Numbered from the stretch's first letter, positions 1 to 5,872 are shown. The stretch is DNA of 15,186 nucleotides from Olsenella_L kribbiana (GCF_036408795.1 NZ_JAZGJP010000029.1:1-15186); one strand, 5' to 3'. The notes: generated by a model not told the origin, from the letters alone. Program-made: numbers and translations.

Positions 1-147
1 CAGCTTCTTCCTGCACGTCGTCTGGCCGGCCTCTCCGGCCACCACCGCACAGGTTCCGCCATCCATCCGCACATGTACAGCTGACTTCCGGAACCGTTCG
101 TATGAAGTCTGTAATTGAGCAGGGGAAGAAAAATTTCTTTTAGATAC
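1..147. other. GC-rich left edge, no assignable gene
   Basis: The first ~110 bases are GC-rich and then give way to the AT-rich tet(W) leader. A short hairpin (GGCCGG 24-29 with CCGGCC 35-40) is visible. On the plus strand one frame is open from base 3 to a TAG at 141-143, ending in residues MKSVIEQGKKNFF, and could be the end of a gene carried with tet(W). A minus-strand frame is also open. Neither has a recognisable motif, so no gene is called. The composition change suggests that the boundary between foreign or flanking DNA and the tet(W) leader lies at about 110-130. Confidence 0.35.
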
Positions 148-183
148 TTGTTTTCCTAAAACTGATGTGATATAAGATATAAT
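148..183 (+). promoter_or_regulatory. Promoter of tet(W) leader transcript
   Basis: A -35-like TTGTTT (148-153) and a -10-like TATAAG (171-176) are separated by 17 bases. A second -10-like TATAAT follows at 178-183. The stretch is strongly AT-rich compared with both flanks, and it sits about 30 bases before the leader peptide start. This is the expected place for the constitutive promoter of a tet(W)/tet(M)-type leader. Confidence 0.6.
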
Positions 184-212
184 AATTCAATTCCAGAAAA
201 GGAGTAAAAAAT

Positions 213-236
213 ATGCGGCAAGGTATTCTTAAATAA
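213..236 (+). CDS. tet(W) leader peptide MRQGILK
   Basis: A seven-codon ORF (MRQGILK, stop TAA) is preceded by a strong ribosome binding site, AAAGGAG, about 8 bases before the ATG. Ribosomal-protection tetracycline resistance genes such as tet(M) are known to have a short leader peptide before an attenuator. This peptide is shorter than the tet(M) one. Its last codons fall in GTATTCTTAAAT (223-234), which is exactly complementary to 308-319, so a ribosome on the leader would cover one arm of a stem. The coupling between leader translation and folding is inferred. Confidence 0.6.
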   Translation: MRQGILK

Positions 237-319
237 AACTATAATCAAATAGTGGGAACAAAGGATTATGATAGTCCCTTTTGTAGGGGCTTAGTTTTTT
301 GTACCCAATTTAAGAATAC
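223..319 (+). promoter_or_regulatory. Attenuator long-range pairing in tet(W) leader
   Basis: GTATTCTTAAAT at 223-234, inside the leader peptide, is perfectly complementary to ATTTAAGAATAC at 308-319 (12 bp). Between them lies a smaller hairpin followed by a T-run. This is the layout expected of an attenuator in which a ribosome stalled or slowed by tetracycline on the leader peptide changes the fold. The pairing is seen directly. The regulatory consequence is inferred from the tet(M)-type leaders. Confidence 0.55.
273..301 (+). terminator. Leader hairpin 1 with T-run
   Basis: AGTCCC (273-278) pairs with GGGGCT (286-291), including one T-G pair, and is followed by TAGTTTTTT ending at 300. 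It has the form of a weak intrinsic terminator inside the tet(W) leader, probably the first attenuation point. Confidence 0.55.
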
Positions 320-404
320 TTTTGCCTTATCAATTTTGACATATCCCCAAAAACAGCACTCACAAACAGGTGTAGGCTGTATATGTGTATGTCCGCAAAT
401 TATC

Positions 405-444
405 ATCCCCAGTGGTAAAAGTATTTTACTGCTGGGGATTTTTA
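405..444 (+). terminator. Leader hairpin 2 before tet(W)
   Basis: ATCCCCAG (405-412) pairs with CTGGGGAT (432-439). An inner stem, GTAAAA with TTTTAC, lies above a small internal loop, and the hairpin runs into ATTTTTA. It is a strong terminator-like hairpin 30-odd bases before the tet(W) start, as in other ribosomal-protection gene leaders, and probably keeps basal expression low. Confidence 0.65.
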
Positions 445-477
445 TGCCCTTCGGGGCAGTAAAGGGAGGACAATCAC

Positions 478-2397
478 ATGAAAATAATCAATATTGGAAT
501 TCTTGCCCATGTAGACGCTGGAAAGACGACCTTGACGGAGAGCCTGCTATATGCCAGCGGAGCCATTTCAGAACCGGGGAGCGTCGAAAAAGGGACAACG
601 AGGACGGACACCATGTTTTTGGAGCGGCAGCGTGGGATTACCATTCAAGCGGCAGTCACTTCCTTCCAGTGGCACAGATGTAAAGTCAACATTGTGGATA
701 CGCCCGGCCACATGGATTTTTTGGCGGAGGTGTACCGCTCTTTGGCTGTTTTAGATGGGGCCATCTTGGTGATCTCCGCTAAAGATGGCGTGCAGGCCCA
801 GACCCGTATTCTGTTCCATGCCCTGCGGAAAATGAACATTCCCACCGTTATCTTTATCAACAAGATCGACCAGGCTGGCGTTGATTTGCAGGGCGTGTAT
901 CAGTCTGTTCGGGATAAGCTCTCCGCCGATATTATCATCAAGCAGACGGTGTCGCTGTCCCCGGAAATAGTCCTGGAGGAAAATACCGACATAGAAGCAT
1001 GGGATGCGGTCATCGAAAATAACGATGAATTATTGGAAAAGTATATCGCAGGAGAACCAATCAGCCGGGAAAAACTTGCGCGGGAGGAACAGCAGCGGGT
1101 TCAAGACGCCTCCCTGTTCCCAGTCTATCATGGCAGCGCCAAAAATGGTCTTGGCATTCAACCGTTGATGGATGCGGTGACAGGGCTGTTCCAACCGATT
1201 GGGGAACAGGGGGGCGCCGCCCTATGCGGCAGCGTTTTCAAGGTTGAGTACACCGATTGCGGCCAGCGGCTCATCTATCTGCGGCTATACAGCGGAACGC
1301 TGCGCCTGCGGGATACGGTGGCCCTGGCCGGGAGAGAAAAGCTGAAAATCACAGAGATGCGTATTCCATCCAAAGGGGAAATTGTTCGGACAGACACCGC
1401 TTATCAGGGTGAAATTGTTATCCTTCCCAGCGACAGCGTGAGGTTAAACGATGTATTAGGGGACCAAACCCGGCTCCCTCGTAAAAGGTGGCGCGAGGAC
1501 CCCCTCCCCATGCTGCGGACGACGATTGCGCCGAAAACGGCAACGCAAAGAGAACGGCTGCTGGACGCTCTTACGCAAATTGCGGATACTGACCCGCTTT
1601 TGCGCTACGAGGTGGATTCCATCACCCATGAGATCATTCTTTCTTTTATGGGCCGGGTGCAGTTGGAGGTTGTTTCCGCTTTGCTGGCGGAAAAGTACAA
1701 GATTGAAACAGCGGTGAAGGAACCCACCGTCATTTATATGGAGCGGCCGCTCAAAGCAGCCAGCCACACCATCCATATCGAGGTGCCGCCCAACCCGTTT
1801 TGGGCATCCATCGGACTGTCTGTTACGCCGCTCCCGCTTGGCTCCGGTGTACAATACGAGAGCCGGGTTTCCCTGGGATACTTGAACCAGAGTTTTCAAA
1901 ACGCTGTCAGGGATGGTATCCGTTACGGGCTGGAGCAGGGCTTGTATGGCTGGAACGTAACGGACTGTAAGATTTGCTTTGAATACGGGCTTTATTACAG
2001 TCCGGTCAGCACGCCGGCGGACTTCCGCTCATTGGCCCCGATTGTATTGGAACAGGCATTGAAGGAATCAGGGACGCAGCTGCTGGAACCTTATCTCTCC
2101 TTCACCCTCTATGCGCCCCAGGAATACCTTTCCAGGGCTTATCACGATGCGCCGAAATACTGTGCCACCATCGAAACGGCCCAGGTAAAAAAGGATGAAG
2201 TTGTCTTTACTGGCGAGATTCCTGCCCGCTGCATACAGGCATACCGTACTGATCTGGCCTCTTACACCAACGGGCGGAGCGTATGCCTGACGGAACTGAA
2301 AGGGTATCAGGCCACTGTCGGCGAGCCGGTCATCCAGCCCCGCCGTCCAAACAGCCGCCTGGACAAGGTGCGCCATATGTTTCAGAAGGTAATGTAA
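478..2397 (+). CDS. tet(W): Tetracycline resistance ribosomal protection protein Tet(W)
   Basis: The 639-residue protein is a GTPase related to elongation factor G. It binds the ribosome, removes bound tetracycline and restores translation. The sequence shows the translational GTPase motifs: P-loop AHVDAGKT (10-17), RGITI (52-56), DTPGHMDF (74-81) and NKID (128-131). The C-terminal half has EF-G-like domains ending in LDKVRHMFQKVM. Length and sequence match what I recall of Tet(W) along the whole protein, with some scattered substitutions. The ATG at 478 follows GGGAGG with good spacing. The upstream attenuator hairpins suggest drug-responsive control. Base composition (lower GC, more ATT/AAA codons) differs from the flanking host-like genes and indicates transfer. 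The gene ends exactly where the interrupted minus-strand arsA begins. No conjugation or mobilisation gene is in the window. A mosaic with a related tet gene cannot be excluded by eye. Confidence 0.97.
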   Translation: MKIINIGILAHVDAGKTTLTESLLYASGAISEPGSVEKGTTRTDTMFLERQRGITIQAAVTSFQWHRCKVNIVDTPGHMDFLAEVYRSLAVLDGAILVISAKDGVQAQTRILFHALRKMNIPTVIFINKIDQAGVDLQGVYQSVRDKLSADIIIKQTVSLSPEIVLEENTDIEAWDAVIENNDELLEKYIAGEPISREKLAREEQQRVQDASLFPVYHGSAKNGLGIQPLMDAVTGLFQPIGEQGGAALCGSVFKVEYTDCGQRLIYLRLYSGTLRLRDTVALAGREKLKITEMRIPSKGEIVRTDTAYQGEIVILPSDSVRLNDVLGDQTRLPRKRWREDPLPMLRTTIAPKTATQRERLLDALTQIADTDPLLRYEVDSITHEIILSFMGRVQLEVVSALLAEKYKIETAVKEPTVIYMERPLKAASHTIHIEVPPNPFWASIGLSVTPLPLGSGVQYESRVSLGYLNQSFQNAVRDGIRYGLEQGLYGWNVTDCKICFEYGLYYSPVSTPADFRSLAPIVLEQALKESGTQLLEPYLSFTLYAPQEYLSRAYHDAPKYCATIETAQVKKDEVVFTGEIPARCIQAYRTDLASYTNGRSVCLTELKGYQATVGEPVIQPRRPNSRLDKVRHMFQKVM

Positions 2398-2983
2398 CCA
2401 CCGCACGGGCATAGAGGCTGCGCTTTTCGGAAAGGCCTGAAAGCGGGCCCAGGCACGAGGTGCCTGTCGTATTGCTGTCCAGATAGGTGCACCATGCCCC
2501 TGGCAGCTCGAGCATCCTCAGCGTGTGGCCTGTCGGTGCGGTGTCGAAGATGATGTGGTCGAAGCCTTCCGTTTCCGAGCCGGCAAGAAGCTCGGCAAAG
2601 CGGTCGAAGGCAGCAATCTCGACGGTGCACGATCCGGAGAGCTGTTCTTCCATCTGGGCGATTGCGTCGGCAGGAAGCACGCCGCGATACGGCGCGACAA
2701 CGCTCTCACGCAGGGTAGCTGCCTGCGCCGTCGGGTCCACCTCTTCAAGCCAGAGTCCTTCCACTCCGTGTGCCGGCACCGGCGTGGCACCGACTTCCTG
2801 GGAGAATACGTCTTCCAGATTGGAGGCAGGATCGGTGGTGACCAGAAGGACCTTTCTGCCTGCATCCGCCAGGGCCACTGCCAGGGCACAGGAGATGCTC
2901 GTCTTCCCGACGCCTCCCTTGCCGGTGAAGAAGAGATAGCGCAGCGGGGCAAGGTCGCGTGCTTCGGGCAGCTGCCATCTCAT
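2330..2983 (-). pseudogene. arsA: arsA remnant: truncated arsenite-transporting ATPase
   Basis: This is the ArsA portion of the fused frame, listed separately because it probably began as its own gene. ATG at 2983-2981 has a purine-rich G-run (AAGGGGGGG) about eight bases upstream that could serve as a ribosome binding site. The nucleotide-binding core is intact (P-loop, signature aspartates, DTAPTGHT), but the sequence stops after LYARAVV, where full ArsA proteins continue for several hundred residues. The break coincides with the tet(W) stop codon at 2395-2397, so the 3' part was displaced or deleted when the tet(W) segment arrived. It is very likely non-functional as a pump ATPase. Confidence 0.8.
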
Positions 2984-3412
2984 ATCGGCCACCCCCCCTT
3001 GGCAGCAGGAGCCGCCGCAGCAGCAGCTATCGGAGTCTCCGCTGCAGCAGCCCCCATCGGAGTCTCCGCCACAGCAGCCATGGGATCCTTCTTCGTCACC
3101 CGAGACGAAGATGACGCCGAGCGTTGTGCCCAGGAGTTCTGTCGTGGGGTAGGCGCCTTTCGCTATGAGCTCGCCGTCGACAAAGGTAAGAGGCAAGATG
3201 TCTGCCCCCTCCTGCCTCAGCAGCTCTCTGACCTCTTCGTTGTCCGCAAAAGCCTGGGGCTGCTGAGCAAGGCTGTGGCGTACGACGCAAAATCCTGCCT
3301 TGGCAAGGGCGTCGAGCACGGCTGACATCCTCAGGAGCTCTGGGTCGACACTCGGTCCGCAGATGCCGGTGGGACAGCACAGGGCAGGGTCGAAAACCTC
3401 GATGGTGTGCAT
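2330..3412 (-). CDS. Fused ArsD-ArsA reading frame, 3' truncated
   Basis: A single 360-codon frame encodes an arsenic metallochaperone (ArsD) joined to an arsenite-pump ATPase (ArsA). ATG at 3412 follows AGGAGG by six bases. Residues 1-105 are ArsD-like, with the Cys12-Cys13-Cys18 arsenite-binding set (DPALCCPTGICG) and the LAQQP and LPLTFVDGE segments. Residues 113-137 are a Cys-rich tail with CC pairs at 113/114, 122/123, 130-132 and 136/137. The ArsA part starts at Met144 and has a Walker A motif GKGGVGKT (164-171), DTAPTGHT (290-297) and the family's metalloid-site cysteines (C262 in LSGSC, C320 in TSCLGP). Host sequence ends at codon ~339. The last ~21 residues are antisense of the tet(W) 3' end and have no meaning. 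ArsD normally passes As(III) to ArsA, which powers the ArsB efflux pump. The ATPase lacks the rest of its first half and any second half, so pump function is probably lost. The ArsD part could still be made. Confidence 0.85.
   Translation of the reverse strand: MHTIEVFDPALCCPTGICGPSVDPELLRMSAVLDALAKAGFCVVRHSLAQQPQAFADNEEVRELLRQEGADILPLTFVDGELIAKGAYPTTELLGTTLGVIFVSGDEEGSHGCCGGDSDGGCCSGDSDSCCCGGSCCQGGVADMRWQLPEARDLAPLRYLFFTGKGGVGKTSISCALAVALADAGRKVLLVTTDPASNLEDVFSQEVGATPVPAHGVEGLWLEEVDPTAQAATLRESVVAPYRGVLPADAIAQMEEQLSGSCTVEIAAFDRFAELLAGSETEGFDHIIFDTAPTGHTLRMLELPGAWCTYLDSNTTGTSCLGPLSGLSEKRSLYARAVVTLPSETYGAPCPGGCLDGGAG
2992..2998 (-). other. G7 homopolymer at ArsD/ArsA junction
   Basis: Seven consecutive G (minus strand) lie between the CCQGG end of the ArsD part and the ArsA start. 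With six G the ArsD frame would read CCQGGWPI and stop at a TGA (2982-2980) that overlaps the ArsA ATG as ATGA. That is a standard coupled gene junction. The fusion therefore depends on one base in a run prone to slippage or sequencing error. Confidence 0.7.
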
Positions 3413-3420
3413 GGAAGGCC

Positions 3421-3471
3421 TCCTCATATAGATATACATCGAACTATTGGACAGTCTAGCAACATATAGAT
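3421..3471 (-). promoter_or_regulatory. arsD-proximal promoter half with CATATAGAT repeats
   Basis: On the minus strand this holds the -10-like TAGACT (3458-3453) and the leader to the AGGAGG of arsD. CATATAGAT (plus orientation) occurs at 3425-3433 and again at 3463-3471, 38 bases apart. The repeats flank the -10, so they may be an operator for an ArsR-type repressor (inference). The matching -35 lies on the far side of the insertion sequence at 4982-4987. Confidence 0.55.
3464..3471. repeat. Target site duplication, left copy
   Basis: ATATAGAT immediately left of the IS end is repeated at 4971-4978 immediately right of it. Eight bases is typical for IS256-family insertions. The preceding C is also shared by chance or by choice of boundary. 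Confidence 0.8.
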
Positions 3472-3496
3472 GATCGTGTCGTAGAAGTTGGTGTAA
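3472..3496 (+). repeat. Left terminal inverted repeat of IS
   Basis: These 25 bases start GATCGTGTCG and end GTTGGTGTAA. They match the reverse complement of 4946-4970 at 19 positions without gaps. Confidence 0.8.
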
Positions 3497-3597
3497 GCAC
3501 CTGATTGCCTGAAGGCACTCCTGCGGGAAAGAAGGAGGCCCCCGTCCTAGAATCTGGAATCGCGACATTACAGGTTCGTGGAAAGGACGAAGGCCCA

Positions 3598-4887
3598 ATG
3601 GACAGCATAGCAGAGCAGGCCGTGTGCACGGCCGCGGCAGGAGAGATGCCGAAGTTCGCAGACGGGAGCATCAACCTCCAGGAGCTCTTCCGCCAGCTGG
3701 CGGAGTCGGTCATTAATGCCGTGATGGATGCGGAGGCCGAGGAGATGTGCTCGGCCTCCGGCAACAGCAGGAACGGCTACAGGCCGAGGACCCTCAATAC
3801 CTGCGTGGGGATGCTGAACCTGAGGATACCGAGGTTCAGGAAGGGAAGCTTCTTCCCCGACGACATCCTCGAGCGCTGCCAGAGGACCGACAGGGCGCTC
3901 ATCGCCGCCGTGGCGGAGATGTACGAGACCGGCACGAGCACGAGGAAGGTCCAGAGGATAGCCGAGAGGATGGGCATAGACAGGCTCTCGAAGGACCAGG
4001 TGAGCTCGATTGCCAGGAGCCTCGATGCGGATGTCGAGGAGCTGCTGGCACGTCCCCTGGGAGGGCTGGACATGCCCTACATCTGGCTCGATGCCACCTA
4101 CGTGAAGTGCAGGAGGGAGGGGCACGTCTCCTCCACGGCCATCGTCACGGCCATAGGCTGCGATGCGGACGGCTGGAGGCACATCCTGGGGCTTGCGGTC
4201 GTCGACACCGAATCGCACGCATCCTGGAAGGAGTTCCTGGAGAGGATACGCGAGAGGGGCGTGGAAGGCGTCCAGCTGGTCACGAGCGATGCCCATGAAG
4301 GCCTGAAGCGCGCCATATCGGAGGTGTTCCTCGGCGCTGCATGGCAGAGGTGCGCCGTCCACCTCATGAGGGACTGCATAGGGGCTGCAGGATCGAGGGC
4401 CCTCAGGAGGCGCGTCGCCAGGATCATGAAGCCCGTCTTCAGGGCGAAGGAGGCAGACCAGGTGCGCGCCCTCTACCACCTCGCAGCGGAGATGCTCGAG
4501 GAATGCTGCCCGAAGGCGGCGGAGATCTGGGAGGAGGCGGAGGCCGATGCCCTAGCCTATCTGGACTTCCCCGCATCGCACTGGAAGCGCCTGCGCACGA
4601 ACAATTTGCAGGAGCGCACCAACCGCGAGATCAAGCGCCGCACGAAGGTCGTGCAGGTATTCCCCTCGGAGAGGTCGCTCCTGAGGCTCGCAGGCGCCGT
4701 CCTTGCAGAGCAGGACGAGATCTGGGCCGACAGGCGCTACTTCTCGGAGGAGAGGATGGCAGAGCTCTCGAAGGAGAGGAGGCCATCCCTCCCGCCCACG
4801 CCGGAGAGGCTGGCAGAGCTCAGGGAGACCGCGCGCAAGGCGATAGAGGCGAGCCTCGAGCTTGCGGACGGGATGGAGTCGGCATAG
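3598..4887 (+). CDS. IS256-family (mutator-type) transposase
   Basis: This 429-residue DDE transposase cuts and pastes its own element. The catalytic triad can be placed at D165 (YIWLDATYVK), D231 (VTSDAHEGL) and E339 (TNNLQERTNREI), nearly the same positions as in the IS256 transposase. The Cys/His segment WQRCAVHLMRD (249-259) lies between D231 and E339, as in the family. The N-terminal region has the family's RNGYRPRTLNT and LRIPRFRKGSFFP blocks, and the C-terminus is Arg/Lys-rich. The ATG at 3598 is chosen because AAAGGA precedes it and family proteins start about here. An upstream in-frame extension to 3505 has no family similarity. The gene is full length, with no internal stop or missing catalytic residue. 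Expression would oppose transcription of arsD. Confidence 0.93.
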   Translation: MDSIAEQAVCTAAAGEMPKFADGSINLQELFRQLAESVINAVMDAEAEEMCSASGNSRNGYRPRTLNTCVGMLNLRIPRFRKGSFFPDDILERCQRTDRALIAAVAEMYETGTSTRKVQRIAERMGIDRLSKDQVSSIARSLDADVEELLARPLGGLDMPYIWLDATYVKCRREGHVSSTAIVTAIGCDADGWRHILGLAVVDTESHASWKEFLERIRERGVEGVQLVTSDAHEGLKRAISEVFLGAAWQRCAVHLMRDCIGAAGSRALRRRVARIMKPVFRAKEADQVRALYHLAAEMLEECCPKAAEIWEEAEADALAYLDFPASHWKRLRTNNLQERTNREIKRRTKVVQVFPSERSLLRLAGAVLAEQDEIWADRRYFSEERMAELSKERRPSLPPTPERLAELRETARKAIEASLELADGMESA

Positions 4888-4945
4888 GATAGCGGCAGCA
4901 ATTCCGGATCCAGGACGGCCTCCTCGTGCCAGACAGGAAGGGCCA

Positions 4946-4970
4946 TTACACCAACATTGCCGACACTACC
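4946..4970 (-). repeat. Right terminal inverted repeat of IS
   Basis: This is the counterpart of 3472-3496, with TTACACCAAC and CGACAC as the conserved blocks. It ends directly before the right target duplication. Confidence 0.8.
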
Positions 4971-4978
4971 ATATAGAT
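4971..4978. repeat. Target site duplication, right copy
   Basis: ATATAGAT directly follows the right IS end and is identical to 3464-3471. Confidence 0.8.
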
Positions 4979-4987
4979 AACTGTCAA
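4979..4987 (-). promoter_or_regulatory. Orphaned -35 of the arsD promoter
   Basis: The minus strand reads TTGACA at 4987-4982, then GTT and the duplicated ATCTATAT. Removing the IS and one target copy joins this to TTGC-TAGACT at 3462-3453, giving TTGACA, a 16-base spacer and TAGACT. The consensus -35 is now about 1.5 kb from its -10. Confidence 0.65.
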
Positions 4988-5094
4988 TATGAAAAGGGGG
5001 AGCCCGGAGGATGTTTAAACGCATGCTCTTCGTGCAGACGGCAGGAGAAACCTTATGGAGCGCTCCCTCCAACGAGGCTCCATTCAGTAAGAAT

Positions 5095-5135
5095 GCGGCT
5101 TCCCGGAAGGGAAGCCGCGTCGTCGTCTCTTTTTT
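5095..5135. terminator. Hairpin downstream of SIS-domain gene
   Basis: GCGGCTTCCC (5095-5104) pairs perfectly with GGGAAGCCGC (5109-5118) around a GGAA tetraloop. The T-run at 5130-5135 lies on the plus strand about a dozen bases later. On the minus strand the hairpin follows the stop of the 206-residue gene (5145) but has a poor U tail. The likely role is to end that gene before the ars promoter. The rest of 4988-5094 shows no supported gene, only a short inverted repeat, ATGGAGC (5055-5061)/GCTCCAT (5077-5083). Confidence 0.6.
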
Positions 5136-5144
5136 GGTTCTGAA

Positions 5145-5765
5145 TCAGGCGAGCTCTTCGTCGAATGCCCTTGCGTACTGCGTGAAGAGGCGGTCGAAGA
5201 AGTAGGTCACGCCGAAGGTTGCATAGATGCGGTGCATTGCGGAACCTTCCTCGGCACCGTGGCCGATGGTCAGCACCTCATTGAAGGCGCTGTGGAGATC
5301 GGGGTCTTCCGAGGCAGTGATGATGGCCTTGTCGGCACGGCTCTGCTTGATGCGGGCAATCTGGCGCCTTGCAAAGCCGTTCGAGGTCGTGACGACGAGC
5401 AGAAGGTCTGTCGGCATCATTGCGGTCACGAAGTTGATTTCAGGGGAGGACTCGGAGATGAGGCGCACGACCCTGCCTTCTGCAAGCATGGCCTGCTGGA
5501 ACTCGCGCAGCGAGAGCATCGAGGCGTCCGTCGCGAAGATGACAGTGTGCTTCGACTCATGGAGGGAGGTTACGAGGCGCAGGAGCTTGCCTTCCTCAGC
5601 AAGCCTGTCTACCTCCGTATATATGCGGTCAAGGTCGCGATGGAGGTCGCGTCCCTCGTCGCGCTCTGCCTTTGCATAGACAAGGTAATGGCGGCGCAGC
5701 TCTTTGGTCTCTTCCTCTGTCAGAGACTGCGGCAGCATCTGGATCTTGAATCCGATCTCGCTCAT
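5145..5765 (-). CDS. SIS-domain protein (RpiR/MurR-like, no HTH)
   Basis: The 206-residue protein resembles the C-terminal sugar-phosphate-binding SIS domain of RpiR/MurR regulators. SIS-like segments are the strand-helix TVIFATDASMLSLREFQQ (73-90), the DLLLVVTTSNG loop (120-130) that usually holds the phosphate-binding Ser/Thr, and the YATFGVTYFFDRLFTQYAR end (181-199) typical of RpiR proteins. The usual ~75-residue N-terminal helix-turn-helix is not visible. Residues 15-65 look helical and charged instead. ATG at 5765 follows GGGAGG with a five-base spacer. An in-frame upstream extension would read through the hairpin at 5796-5819 and is rejected. It lies 107 bases downstream of glgB, probably as a separate unit behind that hairpin. 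A sugar-phosphate isomerase or a regulator-derived sensor are both possible, and the ligand is unknown. Confidence 0.72.
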   Translation of the reverse strand: MSEIGFKIQMLPQSLTEEETKELRRHYLVYAKAERDEGRDLHRDLDRIYTEVDRLAEEGKLLRLVTSLHESKHTVIFATDASMLSLREFQQAMLAEGRVVRLISESSPEINFVTAMMPTDLLLVVTTSNGFARRQIARIKQSRADKAIITASEDPDLHSAFNEVLTIGHGAEEGSAMHRIYATFGVTYFFDRLFTQYARAFDEELA

Positions 5766-5795
5766 GGGAACCTCCCAGGATATGGCAGGAACGAA

Positions 5796-5819
5796 GCAGC
5801 CGCCCCGTGAGGCGGCTGC
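5796..5819 (-). terminator. Terminator-like hairpin after glgB
   Basis: GCAGCCGCC (5796-5804) pairs with GGCGGCTGC (5811-5819) around a six-base loop. It lies ~55 bases after the glgB stop on the minus strand. The following TTCGTTCC is only mildly T-rich, so termination may be partial. Confidence 0.55.
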
Positions 5820-5872
5820 CATTCAGTCTAATATGCGCCTGCTGTGAGGATGCTGCTCTTTCGGCTGGGCGT

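Larger units (their letters stand above)
3472..4970 (+). mobile_element. Complete IS256-family insertion sequence (~1.5 kb)
   Basis: The element is 1499 bases, with imperfect 25-bp terminal inverted repeats at 3472-3496 and 4946-4970 (19 of 25 matching, sharing GTGTCG and GTTGGTGTAA). It has one transposase gene and an 8-bp target duplication, ATATAGAT. A second, inner inverted repeat pairs 3534-3559 with 4901-4923 (GGAGGCC, CGTCCT and GGAAT blocks). Arginine is mostly AGG and isoleucine often ATA in the transposase, unlike the neighbouring chromosomal genes, which fits a recent arrival. It landed between the -35 and -10 of the arsD promoter. The intact transposase and clean target duplication suggest it is still mobile. 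Confidence 0.88.

Noticed and set aside
252..683. 143-codon frame starting in the tet(W) leader
   Set aside because: It crosses the attenuator hairpins and overlaps tet(W) out of frame, with a GTG start and no binding site.
2525..3325. Long plus-strand open frame (266 codons) opposite arsD/arsA
   Set aside because: It is the antisense of clear ArsD and ArsA motifs. It has no ribosome binding site and a low-complexity Ala-rich translation caused by the opposite strand's codon bias.
3568..4479. 303-codon minus-strand open frame opposite the transposase
   Set aside because: The plus strand encodes a full IS256 transposase with its catalytic triad. The antisense frame has no motif and no start signal.
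5011..5205. 64-codon plus-strand frame after the IS
   Set aside because: GGAGG is directly adjacent to its ATG (no spacer). It runs through the 5095-5118 hairpin and into the antisense of the SIS gene. It is perhaps at most a gene remnant.
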